Part shown: positions 1 through 6,362 of the stretch, piece by piece
Layout: each line of letters begins with the position of its first letter
Position numbering within the stretch: position 1 is the stretch's first letter
NCBI GenBank assembly: GCA_031268525.1
Contig: JAIRXA010000022.1
Coordinates: 1 to 9,612, forward strand
From: Coriobacteriales bacterium
GTDB lineage: Bacteria; Actinomycetota; Coriobacteriia; Coriobacteriales; UBA8131
Direction: 5' to 3'
DNA length: 9,612 bases
The notes under the pieces: generated by a model
What the model saw: only the letters and a program-made list of their open reading frames with translations
Told to the model about the DNA's origin: nothing
Database searches by the model: none
Position numbers and translations under genes: made by a program

Positions 1-111
1 CTGCTCTCACCCTTTGTCCTCGGCTACCTGATCGTGGCACTCATCTGCTTTTTGCTGCACACGGGACGCAACTCCTGGTTCAAGCCGCCCGAGGACTATG
101 AGTATGTCTGA
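1..111 (+). CDS. C-terminal end of a membrane protein (partial)
   Basis: The window opens inside a reading frame that ends with TGA at 109-111, giving 36 residues. The first 20 or so (LLSPFVLGYLIVALICFLLH) are strongly hydrophobic and look like a last transmembrane helix. A short polar tail ending PPEDYEYV follows and would lie at the membrane surface or in the cytoplasm. This is typical of the end of a polytopic transporter or other integral membrane protein, but too little is present to name a family. The start and most of the gene lie upstream of the window. The hairpin at 174-200 may end its transcript. Confidence 0.6.
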   Translation: MLSPFVLGYLIVALICFLLHTGRNSWFKPPEDYEYV

Positions 112-173
112 TGCCTGACCGCCTGACTTTTTGGCGCTGGCGTGTCTGACCGTATACCAAAAACCGCCGATGG

Positions 174-200
174 GGGGCAGTGCCTGGTCAGCACTGCCCC
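174..200 (+). terminator. GC-rich hairpin, possible terminator
   Basis: A perfect 10-bp stem (GGGGCAGTGC at 174-183, GCACTGCCCC at 191-200) encloses a 7-base loop. It lies about 60 bases after the stop codon of the upstream membrane protein gene, where a terminator would be expected. No T-run follows; the next bases are TGAGCGAGG. It is therefore not a classical intrinsic terminator and could equally be an mRNA-stabilising hairpin or part of the neighbouring repeat element. Confidence 0.4.
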
Positions 201-246
201 TGAGCGAGGAGGCTCACTTCGCCGAAACACACAAGGGAACACAAAA

Positions 247-330
247 GGGACGGGGTATTTTGTGTTAGCATTATAAAAGTACGGCTCTGAACCGCACGAC
301 TCACTTTCCTAACACAAAATACCCCGTCCC
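247..330. repeat. Long perfect inverted repeat, REP/IS200-associated-like element
   Basis: Two 22-base arms (247-268 and 309-330) are perfect reverse complements. They are separated by 40 bases and lie in a gene-free stretch. Each arm begins with GGGACGGGG on its own strand and continues into an A/T-rich part containing TTTTGTGTTAG. Read on the minus strand, bases 309-350 hold two diverged copies of a unit starting GGGGGACG and containing TTTGT, so the right side looks like a duplicated motif. GGGACGG/CCGTCCC palindromes with A/T-rich interiors are known from intergenic repeats mobilised by IS200-like (REP-associated) tyrosine transposases; membership here is inferred from motif style only. 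No transposase gene is present. The fold may also act as a bidirectional terminator for the genes on either side. Confidence 0.6.
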
Positions 331-405
331 CCGTCTACAAATTATACGTCCCCCTGACACAGCACTGTCTCGCAGCTACCGTATACAGGGCTTTTGAACA
401 TCTGG

Positions 406-1923
406 TCACTCTTCGGCTTCGGCCTCAGCAGGGGGCAGAAGCTCGAAGACGCGCAGGGTTGTTACACCCGAACCATAGCCGCCTCGATCGGGCAAACTGG
501 TATAGATGACAAGGCGTTGCCGTGTGCCCCATCCCGCCAGAACATCTCCATAGTCGATACAGTCTGCAAGCACATCTATGACAAAGTAGGTGCCGTGCGC
601 AGCGTCGATACCCACCGCGTTGATCGTCGATTTCACGATCAGCCAGTCGCCAAGGCGCACCGGGGCGCTTGTCGGCATTCTCGAGATGCGCAGCCATCTC
701 CCATCGGGCAATGACTGATAGGTGCCAAACCAGGCCAGTCCGCCCGCATGGTCATAGTTGCGCTCAACCCCGAGCGCCAGGGTGTCGCTCAGATAGACAG
801 CGTCTGAAACGCGCATCGACTGTGGCAGGATGTTCATCGTTTTGAGCACATCATCGTGGATATTCAGGGCCGTGATCTGGTAGTAGACATTGTCTGTATC
901 AACACGGGGAACGAAGGTGAGCAGATCATCGCTGACAAGTGGATTGGTGATCATGCGTCCGTGGGAGGTGTAGACCGTGTAGGGTTCATCGGACACGGGC
1001 GCTTCGTCGGCGGTAGAGGCGGTGGCTTCGGTTCCGTCGGCAGAGGTGGTTTTGATCTGTACCGCCTTGAGGTAGGAGTCCTCCTGGCTGGCAGTCCCAT
1101 TGGCATCCGGCATGACCGTCCAGTATGCCTTTGTTGTACTGATAGCCAGCAGGGGAGGGTCGTAGAGTACGCTCCCCTCATCTACGAGACGAGGCTGAAT
1201 GCCGTCCGTCGCGCCGCCTGCCGTGCCTTCCCCATCTGAGGCATCTGAATCATTCGAGCCCGAGTCGTCTGAGGAACTCGAGTCACCCGTTGCATCTGAG
1301 CCCAAGAGCATGACATACACCCGCCAGTCCCGGGTTCTCAAAGAACATTCTACCCAGATCAGGGCCTCATTCGAGGCACGCGCATCATAGATGATCATGC
1401 CCTCGTCGACTCCGACCGCGTGTTCCAAAATGGTGGTGACCGCGCCGGTCTCAAGATCCAAAAGCCCAACAGTACGAAGCTCCTGTCCGGCATCCACGGG
1501 AAGGAGTACGAGTGCCTTCTCGTCGCTTGACTGAAAGACCAGAGTTCCGATCGGCAATTGCCAACGTGCGGTTTCCACGACGACCTGGGAGTATGGCAGC
1601 TCCTCAAATTCGTCGATAACAAGCACCTGTTCCTCGGGAACCTCAAGGATAGCGATGCCGCTCTCGTCAGTTGTGATCTGCGCTTCAGAGATAGGTGTCT
1701 CGTCGGGTTCTGGTGAACAGGCAGCGAGTGTGAGCGTTGCCGCGCCCGCAACGCCCGCGACGGCAGCTCCAACCGTTGCCGTCATGAAATCGCGGCGGCT
1801 GATGACGGGTGCGGCGCTATCGTCTGCTGGTGCAGTGACGCTATCGTCTGCTGGCGCAGTGACCCGATCACGTGCCAAAGATGGCGCGCAGGCCGATGTT
1901 TCGTTGCTTGTCTTACGAGTCAT
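406..1923 (-). CDS. Tat-exported lipoprotein of unknown function, possibly beta-propeller-like
   Basis: The predicted protein has 505 residues. It starts with a polar n-region of about 40 residues containing the duplicated octapeptide VTAPADDS (21-28 and 29-36). A twin-arginine motif SRRDFM (42-47), an Ala/Gly/Val-rich hydrophobic segment and a lipobox LAAC with Cys69 follow. It should therefore be exported folded by the Tat pathway and lipid-anchored outside the membrane. The mature part alternates short beta-type stretches with turns, in the manner of a propeller (for example ALIWVEC, AYWTVMP, WLIVKS). It also has a Ser/Asp/Gly-rich linker around residues 205-240 and an acidic AEAEAEE tail. 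I see no catalytic motif and recognise no named family. The ATG at 1921-1923 is preceded by GGAGG, 11 bases away. The gene is divergent from the cytidylate-kinase-like gene. Export is well supported; the propeller fold is inference. Confidence 0.85.
   Translation of the reverse strand: MTRKTSNETSACAPSLARDRVTAPADDSVTAPADDSAAPVISRRDFMTATVGAAVAGVAGAATLTLAACSPEPDETPISEAQITTDESGIAILEVPEEQVLVIDEFEELPYSQVVVETARWQLPIGTLVFQSSDEKALVLLPVDAGQELRTVGLLDLETGAVTTILEHAVGVDEGMIIYDARASNEALIWVECSLRTRDWRVYVMLLGSDATGDSSSSDDSGSNDSDASDGEGTAGGATDGIQPRLVDEGSVLYDPPLLAISTTKAYWTVMPDANGTASQEDSYLKAVQIKTTSADGTEATASTADEAPVSDEPYTVYTSHGRMITNPLVSDDLLTFVPRVDTDNVYYQITALNIHDDVLKTMNILPQSMRVSDAVYLSDTLALGVERNYDHAGGLAWFGTYQSLPDGRWLRISRMPTSAPVRLGDWLIVKSTINAVGIDAAHGTYFVIDVLADCIDYGDVLAGWGTRQRLVIYTSLPDRGGYGSGVTTLRVFELLPPAEAEAEE
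1816..1863 (-). repeat. 24-bp tandem duplication inside the Tat lipoprotein gene
   Basis: Bases 1816-1839 and 1840-1863 are adjacent 24-base copies differing at one position (T/C in the GCTGG(T/C)GCAG part). In the minus-strand protein they encode VTAPADDS twice, just before the twin-arginine motif. The copies are in frame and near identical, which indicates a recent duplication that only lengthened the n-region. Confidence 0.85.
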
Positions 1924-2017
1924 GGCATCTTAAACCTCCGGGGATATGGTACAGTAGCCTGAGAGAAAAGTGTTCGAACGTAATAAAACAAGATGACGGC
2001 TGGAGGCATTCAGAACC
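1924..2017. promoter_or_regulatory. Divergent intergenic region with two ribosome binding sites
   Basis: These 94 bases lie between two divergent start codons and must hold the control signals of both genes. The minus-strand gene has GGAGG (plus-strand CCTCC at 1935-1939), 11 bases from its ATG. The plus-strand gene has TGGAGG (2001-2006), 11 bases from its GTG. Possible -10 elements are TACTGT on the minus strand (plus-strand ACAGTA, 1951-1956) and TAATAA on the plus strand (1981-1986). Neither has a convincing -35 partner, so I do not assign promoters. Confidence 0.4.
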
Positions 2018-2626
2018 GTGACAAAGCGCATCATCACTATCAGTAGACAGTATGGCAGCGGAGGGCGTGAGGTAGGGGAGAAGGTCGCCGCGGCGCTTGA
2101 CTATGGCTATTACGACCATGAGCTGATCAGGCGCGCTGCTCAGGCAGCCGATATCGCCGAGGATCTGGTGCGCGAGGAAGGCGAAGGGGTCATGGGCAAG
2201 CTGTCGAGTCTTTTGGCCTTTGGCAACAGCTCGGCAGGATCCGACCAGGATTCCCTGCCGCTCGGCGAGCGCATCTTTCTTGCAGAGGCCAAGACCATCA
2301 AGCAGATCGCCGAGGAGGGCCCCTGTGTGATCATTGGGCACAGCGCCGACTATTTTCTGGCGGATTACCCCGACCTGCTCAATGTCTATATCCACTCGGA
2401 TTGGGATGCTCGCATAGCCCGCGTCATGGCGCGCAACGATCTCGACGAAAGCGCCGCTGCAGCGCGTATCAAGAAGATCGACCGCAAGCGAGCGGCTTTC
2501 TATGAGCAGCACACCGACCAGCGTTGGGGTAAGGCAAGCAACTATCATCTTTCGCTATCAAGCTCGTATTTTGGCATTGATACAGTCGCTGAGATGATCG
2601 TCGCCGTCGTAAAAGAGGCCTGGTAA
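2018..2626 (+). CDS. Cytidylate kinase-like protein
   Basis: This 202-residue protein opens with ITISRQYGSGGREVGEKVA, then a YDHELI segment. That arrangement is characteristic of the cytidylate-kinase-like family (Pfam Cytidylate_kin2, PF13189). The glycine-rich stretch at about residues 11-16 corresponds to the nucleotide-binding loop. Further family-like parts are GPCVIIGHSADYFL in the middle and a basic RIKKIDRKRAAFYEQHTDQRWG lid-type region. The family is a P-loop nucleoside monophosphate kinase relative; members are often annotated as cytidylate kinases but their substrate is rarely proven. It differs from canonical Cmk, so I leave the symbol empty. The start is GTG with TGGAGG 11 bases upstream; the family motif lies only a few residues in, which fits this start. 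It converges on purD. Cytoplasmic location is expected, as there is no signal peptide. Confidence 0.88.
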   Translation: MTKRIITISRQYGSGGREVGEKVAAALDYGYYDHELIRRAAQAADIAEDLVREEGEGVMGKLSSLLAFGNSSAGSDQDSLPLGERIFLAEAKTIKQIAEEGPCVIIGHSADYFLADYPDLLNVYIHSDWDARIARVMARNDLDESAAAARIKKIDRKRAAFYEQHTDQRWGKASNYHLSLSSSYFGIDTVAEMIVAVVKEAW

Positions 2627-2636
2627 GGGCCTGGTA

Positions 2637-2721
2637 GGTGCAGCCGATCGTGTAAGGGAAGCTGACCGTGTAGGTGCAGCCGATCGTGTAACGGAAGCCG
2701 ATCGTGTAAGTGCAGCCGATC
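2637..2721. repeat. 18-bp tandem repeat array between convergent genes
   Basis: The gap between the kinase-like gene and purD holds about 4.7 copies of an 18-base unit, at 2637, 2655, 2673, 2691 and 2709. Two unit types alternate. Type A is GGTGCAGCCGATCGTGTA; type B is AGGGAAGCTGACCGTGTA or ACGGAAGCCGATCGTGTA. The last copy breaks off after CCGATC. Because of the alternation, a 19-base stretch recurs exactly 36 bases apart (2637 and 2673). Most units contain the palindrome CGATCG, so units could pair with one another. The array fills most of the 110-base gap, and no classical terminator is visible. It is not a CRISPR array, because there are no spacers. Confidence 0.9.
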
Positions 2722-2736
2722 ATTCCCCTATTTTCC

Positions 2737-4020
2737 CTATTCCCAGGCGCTGCGGCCAGCCAGGGCGCGAAGGCCGATGTCGCGGCGATACTGCTTGCCC
2801 TCAAAGTCGATGAGCTCGATGGCCTCGTAGGCTCGCTCTCGTGCGGCCACAAAGGTCGTGCCGAGCGCCGTGACATTGAGTACGCGTCCACCTGCGGTCA
2901 CGAGCAATCCCTCCTCGGTACGCCTGGTTCCGGCGTGGTAGATATGCACATCTTCCAGTGCTTCGGCATCCTCGATCCCGCTGATTGCCTTACCTGTCTC
3001 ATAGGCGCCCGGATATCCAGCCGAGGCCAACACCACACTGATTGCCCAGCGCTCCTCCCATTCCAGCTGCAGATCACCAAGATCGCCCGCGGCTACCGCG
3101 CGCATCACCGTCAGCAGATCGGTCTTCAGGCGCGGCAGGATGACCTGGGTCTCCGGGTCACCAAAACGCGCGTTGAACTCCAGAACTCGAGGTCCCTCGG
3201 GCGTGAGCATGAAGCCGCCATAGAGAACGCCGCGATAATCGATGCCTTCGCTGCGCATCCCGGCCACGGCCAGTTTCATGCAGTTGAGCATTTGGGCATA
3301 CTCATCTTCGGTAACGATCGGCACCGGCGAGTAGACGCCCATGCCGCCGGTGTTGGGGCCGCGATCACCTTCCAGTGCGCGCTTGTGGTCCTGGGCGGTT
3401 GCCATCGGCAGTATGTACTGCCCGTCAGTGAAAACGAGCAGCGAGCATTCGGGGCCGGTCAGGTATTCTTCAATGACCACCGTCGTCCCCGCCTCGCCAA
3501 AGCGTCCGGAGAAGCAGTCGAGCACGGCAGCGTGGGCTTCTTCAAGAGTCTGAGCGATGATGACGCCCTTTCCGGCGGCCAGGCCATCGGCCTTGACGAC
3601 CAGCGGCGCACCCGTTTTGGCGAGCGAGGCAAGCGCGTCGGGGATACGTGTAAAGCTCGCGAAGGCGGCGGTTGGGATGTCATGGCGGATCATGAACTCC
3701 TTGGAAAAGCGCTTGGAGCCCTCCATGCGCGCACCGGAGGCCCCAGGGCCAAAGCAGGGTATCTGTGCGGCACGTACCGCATCGGCGACGCCTGCGACCA
3801 GTGGCGCTTCAGGGCCAATGACCACGAGTCCTACATCTTGTTCGCGCGCGAAACGAACGATGGCCGCCTGATCGAGTTGATCCAATGCCACGTTGTGCAC
3901 ACCGGGCGCGCTGCCACCATTGCCGGGCGCCACGAAGATACTGTCGCTGTCGGGCGAGGCCGCAAGCGCTGTGGCGATGGCGTGCTCCCTGCCGCCGCTG
4001 CCGAGGAGGAGAATGTTCAT
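2737..4020 (-). CDS. purD: Phosphoribosylamine--glycine ligase (GAR synthetase)
   Basis: PurD joins 5-phosphoribosylamine to glycine using ATP, giving glycinamide ribonucleotide, an early step of de novo purine synthesis in the cytoplasm. From the ATG at 4018-4020 the protein has 427 residues, the usual length. Family signatures appear in order: LLLGSGGREHA (4-14), GPEAPLVAG (69-77), KADGLAAGKG (143-152, ATP-grasp), PNTGGMG (222-228) and EFNARFGDPE (281-290, metal/ATP site). The frame stays open upstream to an ATG at 4071. I reject that start because it adds 17 non-conserved residues with no ribosome site, whereas AAGGGA lies 6 bases before the chosen ATG. The gene ends with TAG and converges on the kinase-like gene. 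It is divergent from the response regulator across a repeat-rich gap. Confidence 0.97.
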   Translation of the reverse strand: MNILLLGSGGREHAIATALAASPDSDSIFVAPGNGGSAPGVHNVALDQLDQAAIVRFAREQDVGLVVIGPEAPLVAGVADAVRAAQIPCFGPGASGARMEGSKRFSKEFMIRHDIPTAAFASFTRIPDALASLAKTGAPLVVKADGLAAGKGVIIAQTLEEAHAAVLDCFSGRFGEAGTTVVIEEYLTGPECSLLVFTDGQYILPMATAQDHKRALEGDRGPNTGGMGVYSPVPIVTEDEYAQMLNCMKLAVAGMRSEGIDYRGVLYGGFMLTPEGPRVLEFNARFGDPETQVILPRLKTDLLTVMRAVAAGDLGDLQLEWEERWAISVVLASAGYPGAYETGKAISGIEDAEALEDVHIYHAGTRRTEEGLLVTAGGRVLNVTALGTTFVAARERAYEAIELIDFEGKQYRRDIGLRALAGRSAWE

Positions 4021-4030
4021 GGCACGTCCC

Positions 4031-4058
4031 TTCGGTCGAGAGTTCTCTTTCGGTCGAG
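4031..4058. repeat. Short 18-bp-period duplication upstream of purD
   Basis: The decamer TTCGGTCGAG occurs at 4031-4040 and again at 4049-4058, exactly 18 bases apart, in the leader region of purD. The purD ribosome site lies at its edge, so the repeat sits in or just before the 5' untranslated part of purD. The 17-base GATATC array follows directly. Confidence 0.6.
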
Positions 4059-4060
4059 CA

Positions 4061-4145
4061 GATGGCGTCATCGCTCAGATATCGCCATCAAGTGGATATC
4101 GCTGCCACTCAGATATCGCCATTGAACCGATATCATCATAGTCTA
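4061..4145. repeat. 17-bp tandem repeat with GATATC palindromes between purD and the response regulator
   Basis: GATATC occurs at 4078, 4095, 4112 and 4129, every 17 bases, and a degenerate copy (GATGGC) lies at 4061. The rest of each unit is less conserved. Alternate units resemble one another more, so CTCAGATATCGCCAT recurs exactly 34 bases apart (4074 and 4108). The array occupies the middle of the divergent gap where operators and promoters of purD and the regulator operon should lie. Binding by a regulator, perhaps the adjacent one, is possible but is only inference. It could equally be a neutral minisatellite. Confidence 0.75.
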
Positions 4146-4249
4146 TCGTGTTCGAGTGGTTTTGCGGTACCATGAACCTGTTTCTTTCCTGGATAGCAGA
4201 ACAGGAGGAGGCGGGAGTTGAAGTGCGCATACGAGGTAGGGGACACGCC

Positions 4250-4951
4250 ATGACAGGGGATGCGCGAGGTATACTACTGGTAGAGGACGAGGCTGTCATC
4301 CGTGAGGCGATGGCCGCCTATTTGAATGCGAACGACTATCTGGTTACCGAGGCGGCTGATGGACAGGAGGCGCTCGCGTTTTTTGATCACGAGAAGCACG
4401 CGCTGATCATTCTCGACTTGATGCTCCCCAAGCTTTCAGGCGAAGAGGTTTGCCGGACCATCCGGCGCGATTCCGACGTTCCCATCATCATGCTGACCGC
4501 CAAAGGTGAAATTGCGGATCGCATCGCCGGACTGGAACTCGGTGCCGATGATTATCTGGTTAAACCCTTTTCTCCGCGTGAGCTCGTCGCCCGAGTCAGG
4601 GCGCTGCTGCGTCGCGTGCAGCTTTCCGACGATTCCCCCGGCGAGACCCTTGTCTTCGGCGAGCTCGCCATCGATCTGGCTGGTCACTGCGTTACGCTCA
4701 ATGGGGAGGAAGTTGTGCTCACGGCCAGCGAGTTCAAGTTGCTTGTCACGCTGGCGCGTCATCCTGGGCGGGTTTATTCGCGTATGGAGCTTATTGAGAA
4801 AGTTCTGGGCTACGATTTTGAGGGCTATGAGCGTACGATAGACAGTCACATTAAAAATCTCCGTTCCAAACTCACCGACGATCCGCGTAAACCACACTGG
4901 CTGTTCACGTCCCATGGAGCGGGCTATCGTTTTGAAAACCCCTATGCCTGA
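4250..4951 (+). CDS. OmpR/PhoB-family response regulator
   Basis: This is a two-domain DNA-binding response regulator of 233 residues. The receiver domain (about 7-122) shows the acidic pair E12/D13 in LLVEDE, phospho-acceptor D56 in IILDLMLP, T83 in MLTAK and K105 in VKPFS. All residues needed for phosphorylation are present. The C-terminal winged helix (about 135-230) has LTASEFKLL, the recognition-helix stretch ERTIDSHIKNLRSKL and the wing GAGYRF. The ATG at 4250 is preceded by AGGGG 7 bases away. A GTG at 4223 in the same frame follows GGGAG and would add 9 residues. An even longer open frame reaches 4148 but lacks a ribosome site. The histidine kinase follows with an 8-base overlap, so the two form a cognate pair. 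Subfamily and targets cannot be determined from sequence alone. Confidence 0.95.
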   Translation: MTGDARGILLVEDEAVIREAMAAYLNANDYLVTEAADGQEALAFFDHEKHALIILDLMLPKLSGEEVCRTIRRDSDVPIIMLTAKGEIADRIAGLELGADDYLVKPFSPRELVARVRALLRRVQLSDDSPGETLVFGELAIDLAGHCVTLNGEEVVLTASEFKLLVTLARHPGRVYSRMELIEKVLGYDFEGYERTIDSHIKNLRSKLTDDPRKPHWLFTSHGAGYRFENPYA

Positions 4952-6356
4952 GGGACGACCCCATCGTTGGCGGATAACCTTTGCCACGCGTCTGACCATA
5001 ACCTTTGCTATGGTTACTGCAGTCACCGTCGCTATTTCATTCGTGTTGCTTACACTGGCTTGGGGGCAACGCATTGAGGTCCACTCAAGCGAGCAGGTCA
5101 AGCGACTTTCCGAGGTCGCCGCCACGACGCTTGCTCAACGCTATCGATTTGTCGGGGCCTGGTCACCGACTGTTCTGGAAGCGCTCCCTTCTCTGCAGAA
5201 GCTTGTCGGTAATGTGGGCATCCGAGTTGCGGATTCCAACGGAGCCGTGCTCTTCGATGGGCTACCCTCTGACGAGAACGGGAACCCACAGCCCCTGGAC
5301 GGGGATCGCAGCCTCGCACGACAGCCCATCGTCGTCGATGGGCTGCAGGTCGGCACCGTCTGGCTCGTTGCGCTTGAGATGCCCTATCTGTCTGAGAGCA
5401 ACCAGCAATTTCGCTTCGATTCCTATCAGGCAATCACCATTGCTGGTGTTATTGCGATCATTTTGACCTTTCTCTTCAGCATGCTGTTTTCCCGTAGTCT
5501 CACTTCGCCGCTGCAATACATCGTCTCAGTGGCCAATGAGGTACGCCATGGCAACCTCTCCGTTCGCACCGATATGACAGGTCGCGATGAATTTGCTCAG
5601 TTGGGGCGAGCGATGGATGAAATGGTTGCCTCCATTGAGCGCAATGTCGTGATCGAGCGTCAGTTGACCATCGGTATGGCGCATGAACTGCGTACGCCGC
5701 TGATGGCGATGCAGGCGACCATTGAAGCGATGATCGACGGGGCCCTGCCACTCGATAGAGCCCGTCTTGCGATTCTGGATTCGGAGGTCGTTCGACTCGG
5801 ACGGCTCGTAGAGGCGCAGCTGCGTCTTGCGCGTCTGGAGCGGGGTAGTGATACGATGCAGGTCGAGGAGCTCAATCTTACCGAGCTGGTCTCCGATCTC
5901 GTTGTGGCCAACGAAGTGTTGATAAACAACGCGGAACTAACCCTGAGCTTCACTGCCGGCTCTAACGTTATGGTGAACGGTGATGCCGATCTTCTGCTGC
6001 AGGCGACGACCAATCTTATCTCCAACGCGGTGCAGTATACTCCCGCAGGTGGCCAAATCACCATCGAGGTTCGTGCTGTCCGTCAGGTCGCGCAGATCAT
6101 CGTCTCGGATACTGGTGTGGGTATCTCTCCCGAGGACATCGCGCAGATCTTCCTACGATTTTGGCGCGCAAATTCGGGGCGTAGCAGCGAAGACGACAGT
6201 CTGGGAATCGGTCTGGCAATGACCAAAGGCATTGCGAATCTCCATCGTGGCTGGGTTGATGTGGAGAGCACGCTCGGAAAGGGTTCGATCTTTACCATCA
6301 ACATCCCGCTCTTGAAGAAAGCTGCTATTCGGAAGAGCCTGCGTGGGAAGAAATGA
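4944..6356 (+). CDS. Membrane-bound sensor histidine kinase (HAMP, HisKA, HATPase)
   Basis: This is the partner kinase of the preceding regulator, 470 residues from the chosen ATG. Its order is: basic N-terminus, first transmembrane helix (about 17-40), an extracytoplasmic sensor region of some 120 residues, second transmembrane helix (about 163-186), HAMP linker (about 184-236), then the kinase core. H247 in AHELRTP is the phosphorylated histidine. N361 (NLISNAVQYTP), D389 (DTGVG) and GIGLAM (421-426) are the N, G1 and G2 boxes, so the enzyme should be active. The sensor part includes PLDGDRSLARQPIVVDGLQVGT but gives no ligand clue. The ATG at 4944 lies in an ATGCCTGA overlap with the regulator's stop. 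An in-frame ATG at 4914 would add 10 residues; neither has a good ribosome site, so coupling is likely. purC follows 6 bases after the stop. Confidence 0.95.
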   Translation: MPEGRPHRWRITFATRLTITFAMVTAVTVAISFVLLTLAWGQRIEVHSSEQVKRLSEVAATTLAQRYRFVGAWSPTVLEALPSLQKLVGNVGIRVADSNGAVLFDGLPSDENGNPQPLDGDRSLARQPIVVDGLQVGTVWLVALEMPYLSESNQQFRFDSYQAITIAGVIAIILTFLFSMLFSRSLTSPLQYIVSVANEVRHGNLSVRTDMTGRDEFAQLGRAMDEMVASIERNVVIERQLTIGMAHELRTPLMAMQATIEAMIDGALPLDRARLAILDSEVVRLGRLVEAQLRLARLERGSDTMQVEELNLTELVSDLVVANEVLINNAELTLSFTAGSNVMVNGDADLLLQATTNLISNAVQYTPAGGQITIEVRAVRQVAQIIVSDTGVGISPEDIAQIFLRFWRANSGRSSEDDSLGIGLAMTKGIANLHRGWVDVESTLGKGSIFTINIPLLKKAAIRKSLRGKK

Positions 6357-6362
6357 GGGACT

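Noticed and set aside
1913..2548. 211-codon open frame on the minus strand opposite the cytidylate-kinase-like gene
   Set aside because: It is antisense to a recognised family and has no plausible ribosome site or domain; it would also overlap the start of the Tat lipoprotein gene.
2637..2721. Possible CRISPR array
   Set aside because: The 18-base units are directly adjacent without unique spacers and no cas gene is nearby.
2469..2891. Minus-strand frame with YTIGCT-like hexapeptide repeats
   Set aside because: It arises because the 18-base array is a multiple of three; it overlaps both the kinase-like gene and purD and has no other coding signs.
2710..4125. 471-codon open frame on the plus strand opposite purD
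   Set aside because: It lies antisense to a clear, full-length purD with all family motifs; the translation shows no recognisable domain and the frame is a by-product of GC-rich codon use.
4148..4249. Longer N-terminus for the response regulator beginning MFEWFCG
   Set aside because: The extra 34 residues precede the receiver domain, resemble no family extension and have no ribosome site at the first codon.
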